This document shows, piece after piece, positions 43,623 to 52,946 of a DNA stretch of 64,000 bases (its first letter is position 1; the number at the start of each line of letters is the position of its first letter). The stretch is from Azospirillum oryzae (GTDB taxonomy: Bacteria; Pseudomonadota; Alphaproteobacteria; Azospirillales; Azospirillaceae), in assembly GCF_900177515.1 (NCBI RefSeq), contig NZ_FXAK01000007.1, positions 372,001-436,000 of the forward strand, written 5' to 3'. Under the pieces are notes generated by a model, which had not been told where the DNA came from, ran no database searches, and saw only the letters and a program-made list of their open reading frames with translations. The position numbers were made by a program, and so were the translations under genes.

Positions 43623-43649
43623 CTGGCACTCGCCGGGAGGGAGTGCTAA
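43623..43649. promoter_or_regulatory. CIRCE element (HrcA operator) of groESL
   Basis: CTGGCACTC-N9-GAGTGCTAA: the right half is perfect and the left matches 7/9. It lies 64 bases before the groES ATG. A possible heat-shock sigma promoter lies just upstream, with CTTGAA at 43592 and GATTAG at 43613. Confidence 0.9.
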
Positions 43650-43712
43650 CAAGCCGCCGCCCGCGCCAATCCGCGTCAGTCAGAACCAAGCCTTGATCCA
43701 AGGAGGCATTCC

Positions 43713-45696
<1,984 letters not shown>

Positions 45697-45728
45697 TAGC
45701 CCACTGTCCGGCTGTCTGTCGGTTCGGG

Positions 45729-45761
45729 AAAGGGGCGCCTCCGCAAGGGGGCGCCCTTTTT
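45729..45761 (+). terminator. rho-independent terminator of groESL
   Basis: GGGCGCC (45733-45739) pairs with GGCGCCC (45750-45756), flanked by A and T tracts that extend the stem, then TTTTT. The next 180 bases before the following gene hold nothing recognisable. Confidence 0.8.
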
Positions 45762-45942
45762 CTATGCCGGAAGAGGGGGTCCGCCGCGCCGCTGTCGCCA
45801 CAGCCCGCCATCCTGAAATGTCAAGGCGAACTCCGCCTTGCTTTGCCGCGGTCGCCTCCCAATAATCCGCCCCTCTCTTGCCGGGTCCCCCAGCGTGGGG
45901 CGCCGGCCTCCTGACTTCCGTATTTTAACGAGGGCCTGTTCC

Positions 45943-46308
45943 ATGCGCTCCTTCGAGGGCCAGCATTCCGACAACGTCGCCATCAAGCGCACCCGCGAGC
46001 AGAAGCAGCGCCAGCTGGTTCAGCTCAAGGAGCAGCTGGCGACGCTGAAAGCCCACGCGGCCCCCGCCATCCGTGAAGCGCTGGTCAAGCGCATCGCCGA
46101 ACTCGACGCCGAACTGCGCCAGCCCGCCAAGCCGCCCCGCGAAGGTCGTGAGGGCCGCGAGGGTCGTGGTGGCGAGGGCCGTGAAGACGCGCCGCGCCAT
46201 CCCCGCCGCGAATCCCGCCCCAGCGTCTTCCGCGCCGAAGACGGCAGCGACCGCGGCGGCGCGCTGTCGGCGTCCAGCGTCTTCGCCTCGCCCCGCCGCC
46301 GCAGCTAA
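45943..46308 (+). CDS. small coiled-coil, Arg/Glu/Gly-rich hypothetical protein
   Basis: A 121-residue protein. The first 65 residues form a likely coiled coil (RTREQKQRQLVQLKEQLATL ... ALVKRIAELDAEL). The rest is low-complexity, with repeated GREGREGRGGEGRE and a serine/arginine tail (SSVFASPRRRS). AGGG lies 9 bases before the ATG. Such tails can bind nucleic acid or ribosomes, but nothing specific is recognised. The EamA transporter gene begins 15 bases later, probably in the same transcript. Confidence 0.65.
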   Translation: MRSFEGQHSDNVAIKRTREQKQRQLVQLKEQLATLKAHAAPAIREALVKRIAELDAELRQPAKPPREGREGREGRGGEGREDAPRHPRRESRPSVFRAEDGSDRGGALSASSVFASPRRRS

Positions 46309-46323
46309 ATCACGGACAGCCCG

Positions 46324-47241
46324 ATGCCCGCCGACCGCGTCGCCTCCGCCAAAGGATCCCGTCTGGCCGATCAGGCCTGGCTGCTGATGATGCTGCCGCC
46401 CCTGTTCTGGGCCGGCAACGCGGTCCTGGGGCGCGCGGTCGCCGGGGCGGTGCCGCCCATCGGGCTGGCCTTCTGGCGCTGGTGTCTGGGCATGCTGGTG
46501 GTGCTGCCCTTCGCCTGGCCGCACCTGCGCCACGACATCACGCCGATCCTGGCGCGGTGGAAGAGCGTGCTGCTTCTGGGCACGCTCGGCATCGGCATCT
46601 ACAACACCTTTCAATACATCGCGCTGAACACGACCACCGCGCTGAACTGCGTGATGCTGCAGTCGTCGATGCCGGTGATGATCGTGCTGATGAGCCTCGT
46701 CCTGTTCCGCGACCGGATCGGGGCGATGCAGGGGGTGGGGATCGCCGTCTCCCTGGTCGGCGCGATGACGCTGATCTCCCACGGCGATCCGGCGACGCTG
46801 CTGGGGCTGGAGCTGAATGTCGGCGACGTCTGGATGCTGGCGGCGGTGGTGATCTATGCCGCCTATACCACGCTTCTGCGCCGCCGGCCGGCGATCCATG
46901 GCCTGAGCTTCGTCGTCGTCACCTTCGCCATCGGCGCGGTGGAACTGCTGCCCTTCTACATCTGGGAGAGCCTGAGCGGGCATCCTGTGCAGGCCAGCGG
47001 CATCACGCTGCTGGCGGTCGGCTATACCGTGCTGTTCCCGTCCATCGCCGCCTATCTCTGCTTCAACCGGGCGGTGGAACTGCTCGGTCCCAACACCGCC
47101 GGTCTCGCCATCCATCTGGTGCCGGTCTTCGGCAGCCTGCTGGCCATCCTGTTCCTGGGCGAGCAGCCGCATCTCTATCACGGGATCGGCATCGCGCTGA
47201 TCGCCGCCGGCATCGTCCTGGCGACCCGCCGCCGCGCCTGA
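46324..47241 (+). CDS. EamA/DMT-family transporter
   Basis: A 305-residue protein with ten hydrophobic helices in two EamA repeats. The first includes PPLFWAGNAVLGRAVAGAVPP and FWRWCLGMLVVLPFAW, and the second GDVWMLAAVVIYAAYTTLLRR and LVPVFGSLLAILFLGEQP, typical of the drug/metabolite transporter superfamily. It probably exports a small metabolite; the substrate is not predictable. Confidence 0.88.
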   Translation: MPADRVASAKGSRLADQAWLLMMLPPLFWAGNAVLGRAVAGAVPPIGLAFWRWCLGMLVVLPFAWPHLRHDITPILARWKSVLLLGTLGIGIYNTFQYIALNTTTALNCVMLQSSMPVMIVLMSLVLFRDRIGAMQGVGIAVSLVGAMTLISHGDPATLLGLELNVGDVWMLAAVVIYAAYTTLLRRRPAIHGLSFVVVTFAIGAVELLPFYIWESLSGHPVQASGITLLAVGYTVLFPSIAAYLCFNRAVELLGPNTAGLAIHLVPVFGSLLAILFLGEQPHLYHGIGIALIAAGIVLATRRRA

Positions 47242-47654
47242 GCGGAGGAGGCGGCTGGCGGCAATAAGAAAATTTCCGGCAAAGAGAAACTTTCAAACTG
47301 TGCTGATGAAATAAAAAAGCTAAGATCGGGTTATCATATGTGGGACAAAATTGGGGCGGCGTTTCTTGTCGGCTGGTAAAGGGTTTGCCGGAAGAACTTG
47401 CGAATATACTTGTGAAGTTCGCCGTTCGGTTTTGTCTTGTACCACGGGATAGCGCTTTGATTGGATTTCTTGTTCGGGTGTTCGCCCGTATAATATCCCC
47501 GATATCCTTTTAGACAGCCCCACTATCCCTCGCGCCTGCGGCGGTCAATAAGGGATGACCGCTAAAATGCGGGTCATGGCGGCGGTTCGGTGTCGGATCG
47601 ATCGTCATGTGGAGCCGGCGCTGTTCGCCGGTCCGATGTGGTGGAGGTCCCAAG
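47242..47654. other. AT-rich intergenic region
   Basis: About 280 bases (47260-47530) are markedly richer in A+T than any flanking sequence, with runs such as AAATAAAAAAG and GTATAATATCC. One 67-codon frame on the minus strand (47320-47523, GTG start) uses codons rare in this genome (ATA, TTA), and I do not accept it as a gene. A TATAAT near 47490 could serve the downstream regulator gene, though a matching -35 is poor. Confidence 0.5.
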
Positions 47655-48368
47655 ATGCCCCTGCAAATGTCCGCGCCCGCCTACTCGCAAACCGCCTGCC
47701 TGGTTCACATCGTCGACGGCGACCTGCTGTCGCGCAGCACGCTCTCGCGGGCGCTGGGCGCCGTCGGCATCGCCTGCCGGGTCCACAGCACCGCCGCCGA
47801 CGCGCTGGCCGTGCTGGGCACCGCGTCGGCCTGCATCGTCCTGCGCAGCGACCTGCCGGACATGACCGCCATCGAATTCATGGCGGAGGCCTCGCTGCTT
47901 GGGCATGACCTGCCGGTGCTGGTGGTGACCGAGCAGGGCGACGTCGACGCCGCCGTAGCCGCGATGAAGGCCGGCGCGATGGACTGCATCGCCCATCCCT
48001 TCGCCATCCCGCCCTTCCTGGAGCGGCTGCGCGCCTGCCTCGCCTCCGGCAATCCCCAGGCGCAGCAGCGCGACCGCAGCCGCGACGCCGTCCGCCGGCT
48101 GGCCCTGCTGAGCCGCCGCGAGTCGGAGGTCCTGGAGCTGATCGTCGAGGGCAAGCAGAGCAAGACCATCGCCTGGGAGCTGGGCATCAGCATCAAGACG
48201 GTGGAGGTCCACCGCGCCCGCATCATGGAAAAGACCGGCTGCCGGTCCATCGTCGGGCTGGGCCGCCTGTGGGAGGCGGCGGAGATGCTGCGCGGGCGCG
48301 ACATGCCCCATGCGCTTACCGTCCGCCAGCCGGCCCAGCCGGCGCTGATGGAAGTGGCGGCATCCTGA
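47655..48368 (+). CDS. FixJ/LuxR-type regulator with a degenerate receiver domain
   Basis: A 237-residue protein. The N-terminal CheY-like fold (residues 14-125) has VHIVDGD where the acidic pocket should be. Arg64 (VLRSDLP) sits at the phospho-Asp position, Thr92 is kept, and His114 (AHPF) replaces the usual Lys. The C-terminal LuxR HTH is intact: LSRRESEVLELIVEGKQSKTIA and GISIKTVEVHRARIMEKTG. It should therefore bind DNA without ordinary phosphorylation. GGAGG lies 8 bases before the ATG. The next gene, 153 bases on, is also a degenerate signalling protein. Activation may be by partner binding, redox (several Cys) or constant. Confidence 0.85.
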   Translation: MPLQMSAPAYSQTACLVHIVDGDLLSRSTLSRALGAVGIACRVHSTAADALAVLGTASACIVLRSDLPDMTAIEFMAEASLLGHDLPVLVVTEQGDVDAAVAAMKAGAMDCIAHPFAIPPFLERLRACLASGNPQAQQRDRSRDAVRRLALLSRRESEVLELIVEGKQSKTIAWELGISIKTVEVHRARIMEKTGCRSIVGLGRLWEAAEMLRGRDMPHALTVRQPAQPALMEVAAS

Positions 48369-48521
48369 CGCTGGGCACGAAGCGGAACCTTGGACGTTGC
48401 GCTTCTTCCGGCTCCGGGGGGACAAAAAATGAGACGAGACGTGTCCTTTGCATGGGCTTGACCACAAGAGGATTGTAATGTTCTGGCGAAGAGCAACCAG
48501 AACGCCGATAGGAGCGGTTCG

Positions 48522-49685
48522 ATGTTCCCCGATCATGGTCACCGTCGCATCGCCGTGGCGTCGCCCGACGACATCGCCACGGCGCGTCGGATCGCGGCGG
48601 AGCGGGCCGAGGGCGTTCTGGCGGCCGACGAGGCGGCCCGGCTGGACCGGCTGGTGGCCGCGCTGGCCGAGCATGCGCTGGGTCGGCCGGACGGGACGCT
48701 GCTGATCGCGCGGATGCGGTCGGGCGCCGGCGTCGAATGTCTGGCCTACGACCGCGACCCCGCCACCACCGAACCGCCGGCGCCGTCCGAAGGCGATGCG
48801 CCTGCCGGGCTGGGCATCGGGCTGGAAACGGTTCGGGCGCAGGCCGACCGCTTCCACATCCATGTGACGCCGGGCATCGGCTCGGCGCTGCTGGCCCGCG
48901 TGCTGCGGCCCGGGGCGGACGATGCGCCGCCGGCCGACGCCATGGTGCAGACCGGAGCGGTGATGGTCGAGCGTAGCGGGGGCGAGGCCGCACGGGGCGG
49001 CCCCTTCATCGACCATTGGTTCGTCCGCTGCGCGCCCGCCCGCGGCGGGGACGGCCCCTGCGGCATCGCGCTGATGATCGACGGCGACACGGTGGCCGGC
49101 GGCATTGCAGGCGTGAATCCCGAGGGGGCCGACGTCTATGGTCCTCCCCGCTATCCCCCCACCGTGATGACGCCCGGGGTGATCCGGCAGGTGGAGACGG
49201 TGGTTGCCGCCACGGTGCCCGGCCTGCCGGCGCCCATGGTGGTCAATGCGATCCGGCGCGATCTGAAGGGGCGGCCCGAACTGGGGCTTTCCGAGGACAG
49301 GAGCCTGGCGCAGATCGGGCGGGCCGCCGTCGCGGTTCTGCGCTTCGACGCCAAGGCCGTGGACTATACCGCGCTCGGCACGGTGGCCGGGGCGGTGGTG
49401 CGCCCGCAGGAGTTGACGGCGCTCGGCGCGCGCTGGGCGTTGATCGGCTTCAACCCGCTGGCTCCGGCCGCCGTCCATCTGCTGTGGGGACCGGGCGACC
49501 ACGTCGTGCTCTACACCGGCGGATGCGCCCGGCTGCCCGCCCTGTTCATCCGCCGTGACCTGCGCATGGTCGAACCGACGCTGGCGGCGCTGGTCCTGCT
49601 ACGCGACGGCGCGGTGTGCGACGACGACCACACCGTCCTGGTGTTGCGCAACCGTGCCGATCAGGTGCCGGCCTCGGCCGTCTGA
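48522..49685 (+). CDS. degenerate RsbT-like ATPase fused to SpoIIE/RsbX-like phosphatase domain
   Basis: A 387-residue protein. Residues 8-135 resemble the RsbT/HATPase half of stress-signalling proteins: SPDDIATARRIAAERA, a late GLGIGLETVRAQADRFHIHV and GIGSALLARVLR. The N-box Asn is not seen in LVAALAEHAL. Residues 165-380 follow the SpoIIE/PP2C order: DHWFVRC, ALMIDGD, FDAKAVDYTALGTVAG, GDHVVLYTGG and the closing CDDDHTVLVLR. The usual DGLGHG is missing, and one metal Asp is replaced by Gly in YTGG. It may be a binding protein rather than an active switch kinase or phosphatase. AGGAG lies 8 bases before the ATG. Assignment by pattern; no search was possible. Confidence 0.6.
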   Translation: MFPDHGHRRIAVASPDDIATARRIAAERAEGVLAADEAARLDRLVAALAEHALGRPDGTLLIARMRSGAGVECLAYDRDPATTEPPAPSEGDAPAGLGIGLETVRAQADRFHIHVTPGIGSALLARVLRPGADDAPPADAMVQTGAVMVERSGGEAARGGPFIDHWFVRCAPARGGDGPCGIALMIDGDTVAGGIAGVNPEGADVYGPPRYPPTVMTPGVIRQVETVVAATVPGLPAPMVVNAIRRDLKGRPELGLSEDRSLAQIGRAAVAVLRFDAKAVDYTALGTVAGAVVRPQELTALGARWALIGFNPLAPAAVHLLWGPGDHVVLYTGGCARLPALFIRRDLRMVEPTLAALVLLRDGAVCDDDHTVLVLRNRADQVPASAV

Positions 49686-49691
49686 CGAGGA

Positions 49692-50030
49692 CTATCGGCG
49701 GCCCCAGCCATGCGGACCGCCGGGGCGTTCCCAGGCATGCGGGTCGCCGTTGTGGTCCCCTCCCCGCCGGTGCCAGCCGCGGTCGCCCCAATCGCGACCC
49801 CCACGGCCACGGTCGCCATCCCACGAGCGGTAGCGGTAACCGGGCTGCACGATGACCGGCGGCGGCACCGCATAGACGGTGGGCGGCGGCGCCACCACCG
49901 GCCCGCCATAGGCAGGATAATAGGGGTCGTAGCCGTCGTAGGCGACACAGCCGGACAGCGTTGCCGCACCCGCGGCCAGAAGCAGGGCGGTCAGCATCTT
50001 CGGCAGGATCGTCGGTCGGATGGTGCGCAT
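49692..50030 (-). CDS. Tyr/Pro/Gly-rich lipoprotein
   Basis: A 112-residue predicted lipoprotein: MRTIRPTILPKM then a hydrophobic run and the lipobox LSGC (Cys28). The mature chain is low in complexity, with YDGYDPYYPAYGGP, then PPPTVYAVPPPVIVQP, then a DRGRGGRDWGDRGWHRR-type basic tail rich in Trp and His. Such surfaces are common in outer-membrane spacer proteins. It is convergent with the degenerate phosphatase gene, 6 bases apart. The 241-base gap upstream shows no gene. Confidence 0.75.
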   Translation of the reverse strand: MRTIRPTILPKMLTALLLAAGAATLSGCVAYDGYDPYYPAYGGPVVAPPPTVYAVPPPVIVQPGYRYRSWDGDRGRGGRDWGDRGWHRRGGDHNGDPHAWERPGGPHGWGRR

Positions 50031-50271
50031 GGCCTTGCTTCCTGTCTTGCGGAGGACCGGGATCGGTGAGGAAAGCGGTCATCGGTACAAACAGCCCAAC
50101 CCGCCCGGCTATTCCATACCCCTTTGGCGTCACCCTGTCCGGAACGGACGCGGCGGCGGGCTGTCCATCGCTGTTTCGGATGGATGAAACAAGAACTATG
50201 AATTTCACATATCCGGTGGACGCCGCCATCCTGTGTCCCGACTTCCTCCACAGCATGAAGACGAGGCCATC

Positions 50272-51297
50272 ATGAAAGCCATCGGCTACCGCAAGTCCCT
50301 GCCCGTCACCGATGCCGACGCGCTGATCGACGTCGAGATCGACCGTCCGACGCCCACCGGCCGCGACCTGCTGGTCCGGGTGGAGGCGGTGTCGGTCAAC
50401 CCGGTGGACACCAAGCTGCGCCGAAACGCCTCTCCGGCCGACGGCGGCCTGCGCATCCTGGGCTTCGACGCCGCCGGCATCGTCGAGGCGGTCGGGCCGG
50501 ACGTGACCCTGTTCCGTCCCGGCGACGCGGTGTTCTATGCCGGCGCCATCGACCGTCCCGGCACCAACAGCGAGTTTCATCTGGTCGACGAGCGCATCGT
50601 CGGTGCCCGCCCGGCCAGCCTGAGCGTCGCCGAGGCCGCCGCCCTGCCGCTGACCGCCATCACCGCCTGGGAGATGCTGTTCGACCGGCTGGGCCTGCCG
50701 CGTGAGGGCAATGGGAACAACGGGGGTGACGGGAAATCGCTGCTGATCGTCGGCGGGGCCGGCGGCGTCGGCTCCATCGCCATCCAGCTGGCCCGCCGGC
50801 TGAGCAAGGTCCGGGTGCTGGCCACCGCGTCCCGTCCGGAGACCGCCGACTGGGTGCGCGAGTTGGGCGCTCATGACGTGATCGACCACAGCCGGCCGAT
50901 GGCGGAGCAGGTGAAGGCGCTGGGGCTGGCCGGCGTCGATTACGTCTTCTCGACCAACGCGACCGACCGCCATTTCCAGGATCTGGTCGAGCTGGTGGCG
51001 CCGCAGGGCCATATCGGTCTGATCGACGATCCGGAGCCCATCGACGTCCGCCTGCTGAAGCGCAAGAGCGTCTCGCTCCATTGGGAGCTGATGTTCACCC
51101 GGTCGCTGTTCCAGACCGCCGACATGATCGCCCAGCACGAGCTGCTGACCGAGGTGTCGCGGCTGGTCGATGCCGGAACCCTGCGCACCACGCTGACGGA
51201 AACGCTGGGCCGCATCGACGCCGCCACCCTGCGCAAGGCGCATGCCCTGATCGAGTCGGGCAAGGCCCGCGGCAAGGTGGTGCTGGAAGGCTTCTGA
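50272..51297 (+). CDS. zinc-type alcohol dehydrogenase-like oxidoreductase (MDR superfamily)
   Basis: A 341-residue medium-chain reductase of the quinone-oxidoreductase-like branch (TIGR02817 type). SVNPVDTKLR and LGFDAAGIVEAVG form the catalytic fold. Cofactor motif LLIVGGAGGVGSIAIQLAR binds NADPH. GDAVFYAGAIDRPG and FSTNATDRHFQDLVELV fit the subgroup. The zinc-ligand Cys are absent, so it is likely a zinc-independent reductase of enones or quinones. GAGG lies 5 bases before the ATG at 50272. The LysR gene next to it is convergent, so it need not be its regulator. Confidence 0.88.
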   Translation: MKAIGYRKSLPVTDADALIDVEIDRPTPTGRDLLVRVEAVSVNPVDTKLRRNASPADGGLRILGFDAAGIVEAVGPDVTLFRPGDAVFYAGAIDRPGTNSEFHLVDERIVGARPASLSVAEAAALPLTAITAWEMLFDRLGLPREGNGNNGGDGKSLLIVGGAGGVGSIAIQLARRLSKVRVLATASRPETADWVRELGAHDVIDHSRPMAEQVKALGLAGVDYVFSTNATDRHFQDLVELVAPQGHIGLIDDPEPIDVRLLKRKSVSLHWELMFTRSLFQTADMIAQHELLTEVSRLVDAGTLRTTLTETLGRIDAATLRKAHALIESGKARGKVVLEGF

Positions 51298-51316
51298 TCG
51301 GCGTCCCCCCGCCGCT

Positions 51317-52210
51317 TTAGCCTGCGAGGGCGAGCGGCGGGCGGGCCGGACGCATCGCCGCCAGACTCTCCACGATGAAGCCGACCAGCGGCTCGGCGAG
51401 GCGGCGGTTGCGCGGCGTCTCGCCGAAGATCGCCATTTCGACATTGCCCAGCTCGGGCAGGCCGTCCTCCACCCCCAGCCGGCGCACGCCCTCGGGCACC
51501 GAGGATTCGCTGAGCACCGCCACCCCCAGCCCGGCGCGGACAGCGGCCTGGACCCCCATGACGCTGGCGCTGGTGTAGACCACCCGCCAGGACCGGCCGG
51601 TCTCGCCCAGCGCCGCCAGCCCGCGGTTGCGGAAGACGCAAGGGGCCGGCAGGGCGCAGAAGGGCAGGGGGCCGTCGGCCGGGATTTCCAGTCCGGGAGC
51701 GGCGATCCAGCGCATCGGCTCGGTCCAGATGGCGCGGCCGCGGCTGTCGCCGGCATCGCGGCGCGAGATCACGAGATCCAGTTCTCCCGTATCCAGCGCC
51801 GAGACCAGATCGTTGCACAGGCCCACCCGCACGTCGATGTGCAGGCGCGGGTGCAGCTTGGCGAAGCGGCGCAGCACATGGGGCAGATGGTCGGACAGGA
51901 AATATTCGGCCACCCCCAGCCGCAGCTCGCCCTCCGCCGCCGGTTCGGTGAAGCGGCGCACCGTCTCGTCGTTCAGGTCGAGCAGGCGGCGGGCATAGCC
52001 CATCAGCAGTTCGCCGTCATGGGTCAGCGCCAGCGACCGGCTGGTCCGCTCGAACACCCGGCGGCCGAGCATGTCCTCCAGTTTCCTGATCTTGACGCTG
52101 ACCGCCGACTGCGTCCGGCCCAGCCGTTCGGCCGCCGCGGTGAAGCCGCCGGCCTCCGCCACGGTGACGAAGGCGCGCAGCGCGTCGATCTCCAGATCGG
52201 GCAGGGACAT
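51317..52210 (-). CDS. LysR-family transcription regulator
   Basis: A 297-residue regulator. The HTH is at residues 5-65 (LEIDALRAFVTVAEAGGF, RLGRTQSAVSVKIRKLEDML, VFERTSRSLALTHDG). The effector domain follows with LRLGVAEYF and LDLVISRR. ATGs at 52264 and 52249 are alternatives; 52210 puts the HTH at the normal distance from the start. The target is unknown; the divergent lipoprotein gene at 52403 is the nearest candidate by position. Confidence 0.88.
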   Translation of the reverse strand: MSLPDLEIDALRAFVTVAEAGGFTAAAERLGRTQSAVSVKIRKLEDMLGRRVFERTSRSLALTHDGELLMGYARRLLDLNDETVRRFTEPAAEGELRLGVAEYFLSDHLPHVLRRFAKLHPRLHIDVRVGLCNDLVSALDTGELDLVISRRDAGDSRGRAIWTEPMRWIAAPGLEIPADGPLPFCALPAPCVFRNRGLAALGETGRSWRVVYTSASVMGVQAAVRAGLGVAVLSESSVPEGVRRLGVEDGLPELGNVEMAIFGETPRNRRLAEPLVGFIVESLAAMRPARPPLALAG

Positions 52211-52402
52211 GGTGATGCATTCCGGATGATCATCGGTGACGCTCATCCTATCGCGATTGCTCATGGATGGCGAGCGGCGCATCGGGGCAGCCTGTGGGAC
52301 AAGCGGCGGCCGGGCCGTTGAAGCCGGGCGGGGGCGTTCTCATTGTCAGCCCCCGGGCCTCGTCGCCCGGATGCCTGACGACCCTGAGGAGAGAGACGCC
52401 CG

Positions 52403-52924
52403 ATGATCCGTTTTTCCGCGCCGGCCGGCAGTTTGGCTCTCGCATTTGCCGCTGCGGCCCTGCTCGCCGGCTGCCAGATGCCGGGCACCATGCCGCCGCC
52501 GCAACAGACCGCCGCCCTTCCGCCGCCGGCGGTGCCCAAGCCGCCGCCGGAAGCCCGCGGCATCTGGATCGTCGGCAGCCCGGCCCTGCGCGGCACCATC
52601 GATCAGGCGGCTGCCAAATATGACGGCGGCCCCGATACCAAGCCGCACCTGGACGCCCGCGGCACCGCCGCCGGTTTCCGCACCTTCTGCGCCGGGGTCG
52701 GTCTGGACCATCCGGACATGGTGGCCTCCGACCGCCCGATCAGCGCCGCTGAATACAAGCGTTGCCGCGCCGCCGGCATCACGCTGACCGAGTATGATTT
52801 CGGGCCGAAGCGCTTCGTCTATGTCAAGGACTCGCACAGGATGGCGGTGCCCGGCGTCAACGACTTCGTCACCAGCTGGAGCCAGAGCGGCAAGCCGGTG
52901 AGCGCACCGACGGCGGGGAGCTGA
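52403..52924 (+). CDS. half-size PstS-like lipoprotein
   Basis: A 173-residue predicted lipoprotein with lipobox LAGC (Cys24) and a Pro-rich linker (PPPQQTAALPPPAVPKPPP). The remaining 120 residues resemble the first lobe of phosphate-binding PstS: VGSPALRGTIDQAAAKY, LDARGTAAGFRTFCAGVGLD and DRPISAAEYKRCRAAGI. The second lobe is missing; family members are about twice as long. It may bind a small anion weakly or act as a sensor or envelope protein. GGAGAGAG precedes the ATG. Confidence 0.65.
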   Translation: MIRFSAPAGSLALAFAAAALLAGCQMPGTMPPPQQTAALPPPAVPKPPPEARGIWIVGSPALRGTIDQAAAKYDGGPDTKPHLDARGTAAGFRTFCAGVGLDHPDMVASDRPISAAEYKRCRAAGITLTEYDFGPKRFVYVKDSHRMAVPGVNDFVTSWSQSGKPVSAPTAGS

Positions 52925-52946
52925 GGGAGGGAAAGTTGAGGGCGGA

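Noticed and set aside
47320..47523. 67-codon GTG-started frame on the minus strand
   Set aside because: Uses codons rare here, has a poorly spaced ribosome site and lies in AT-rich DNA; could be chance.
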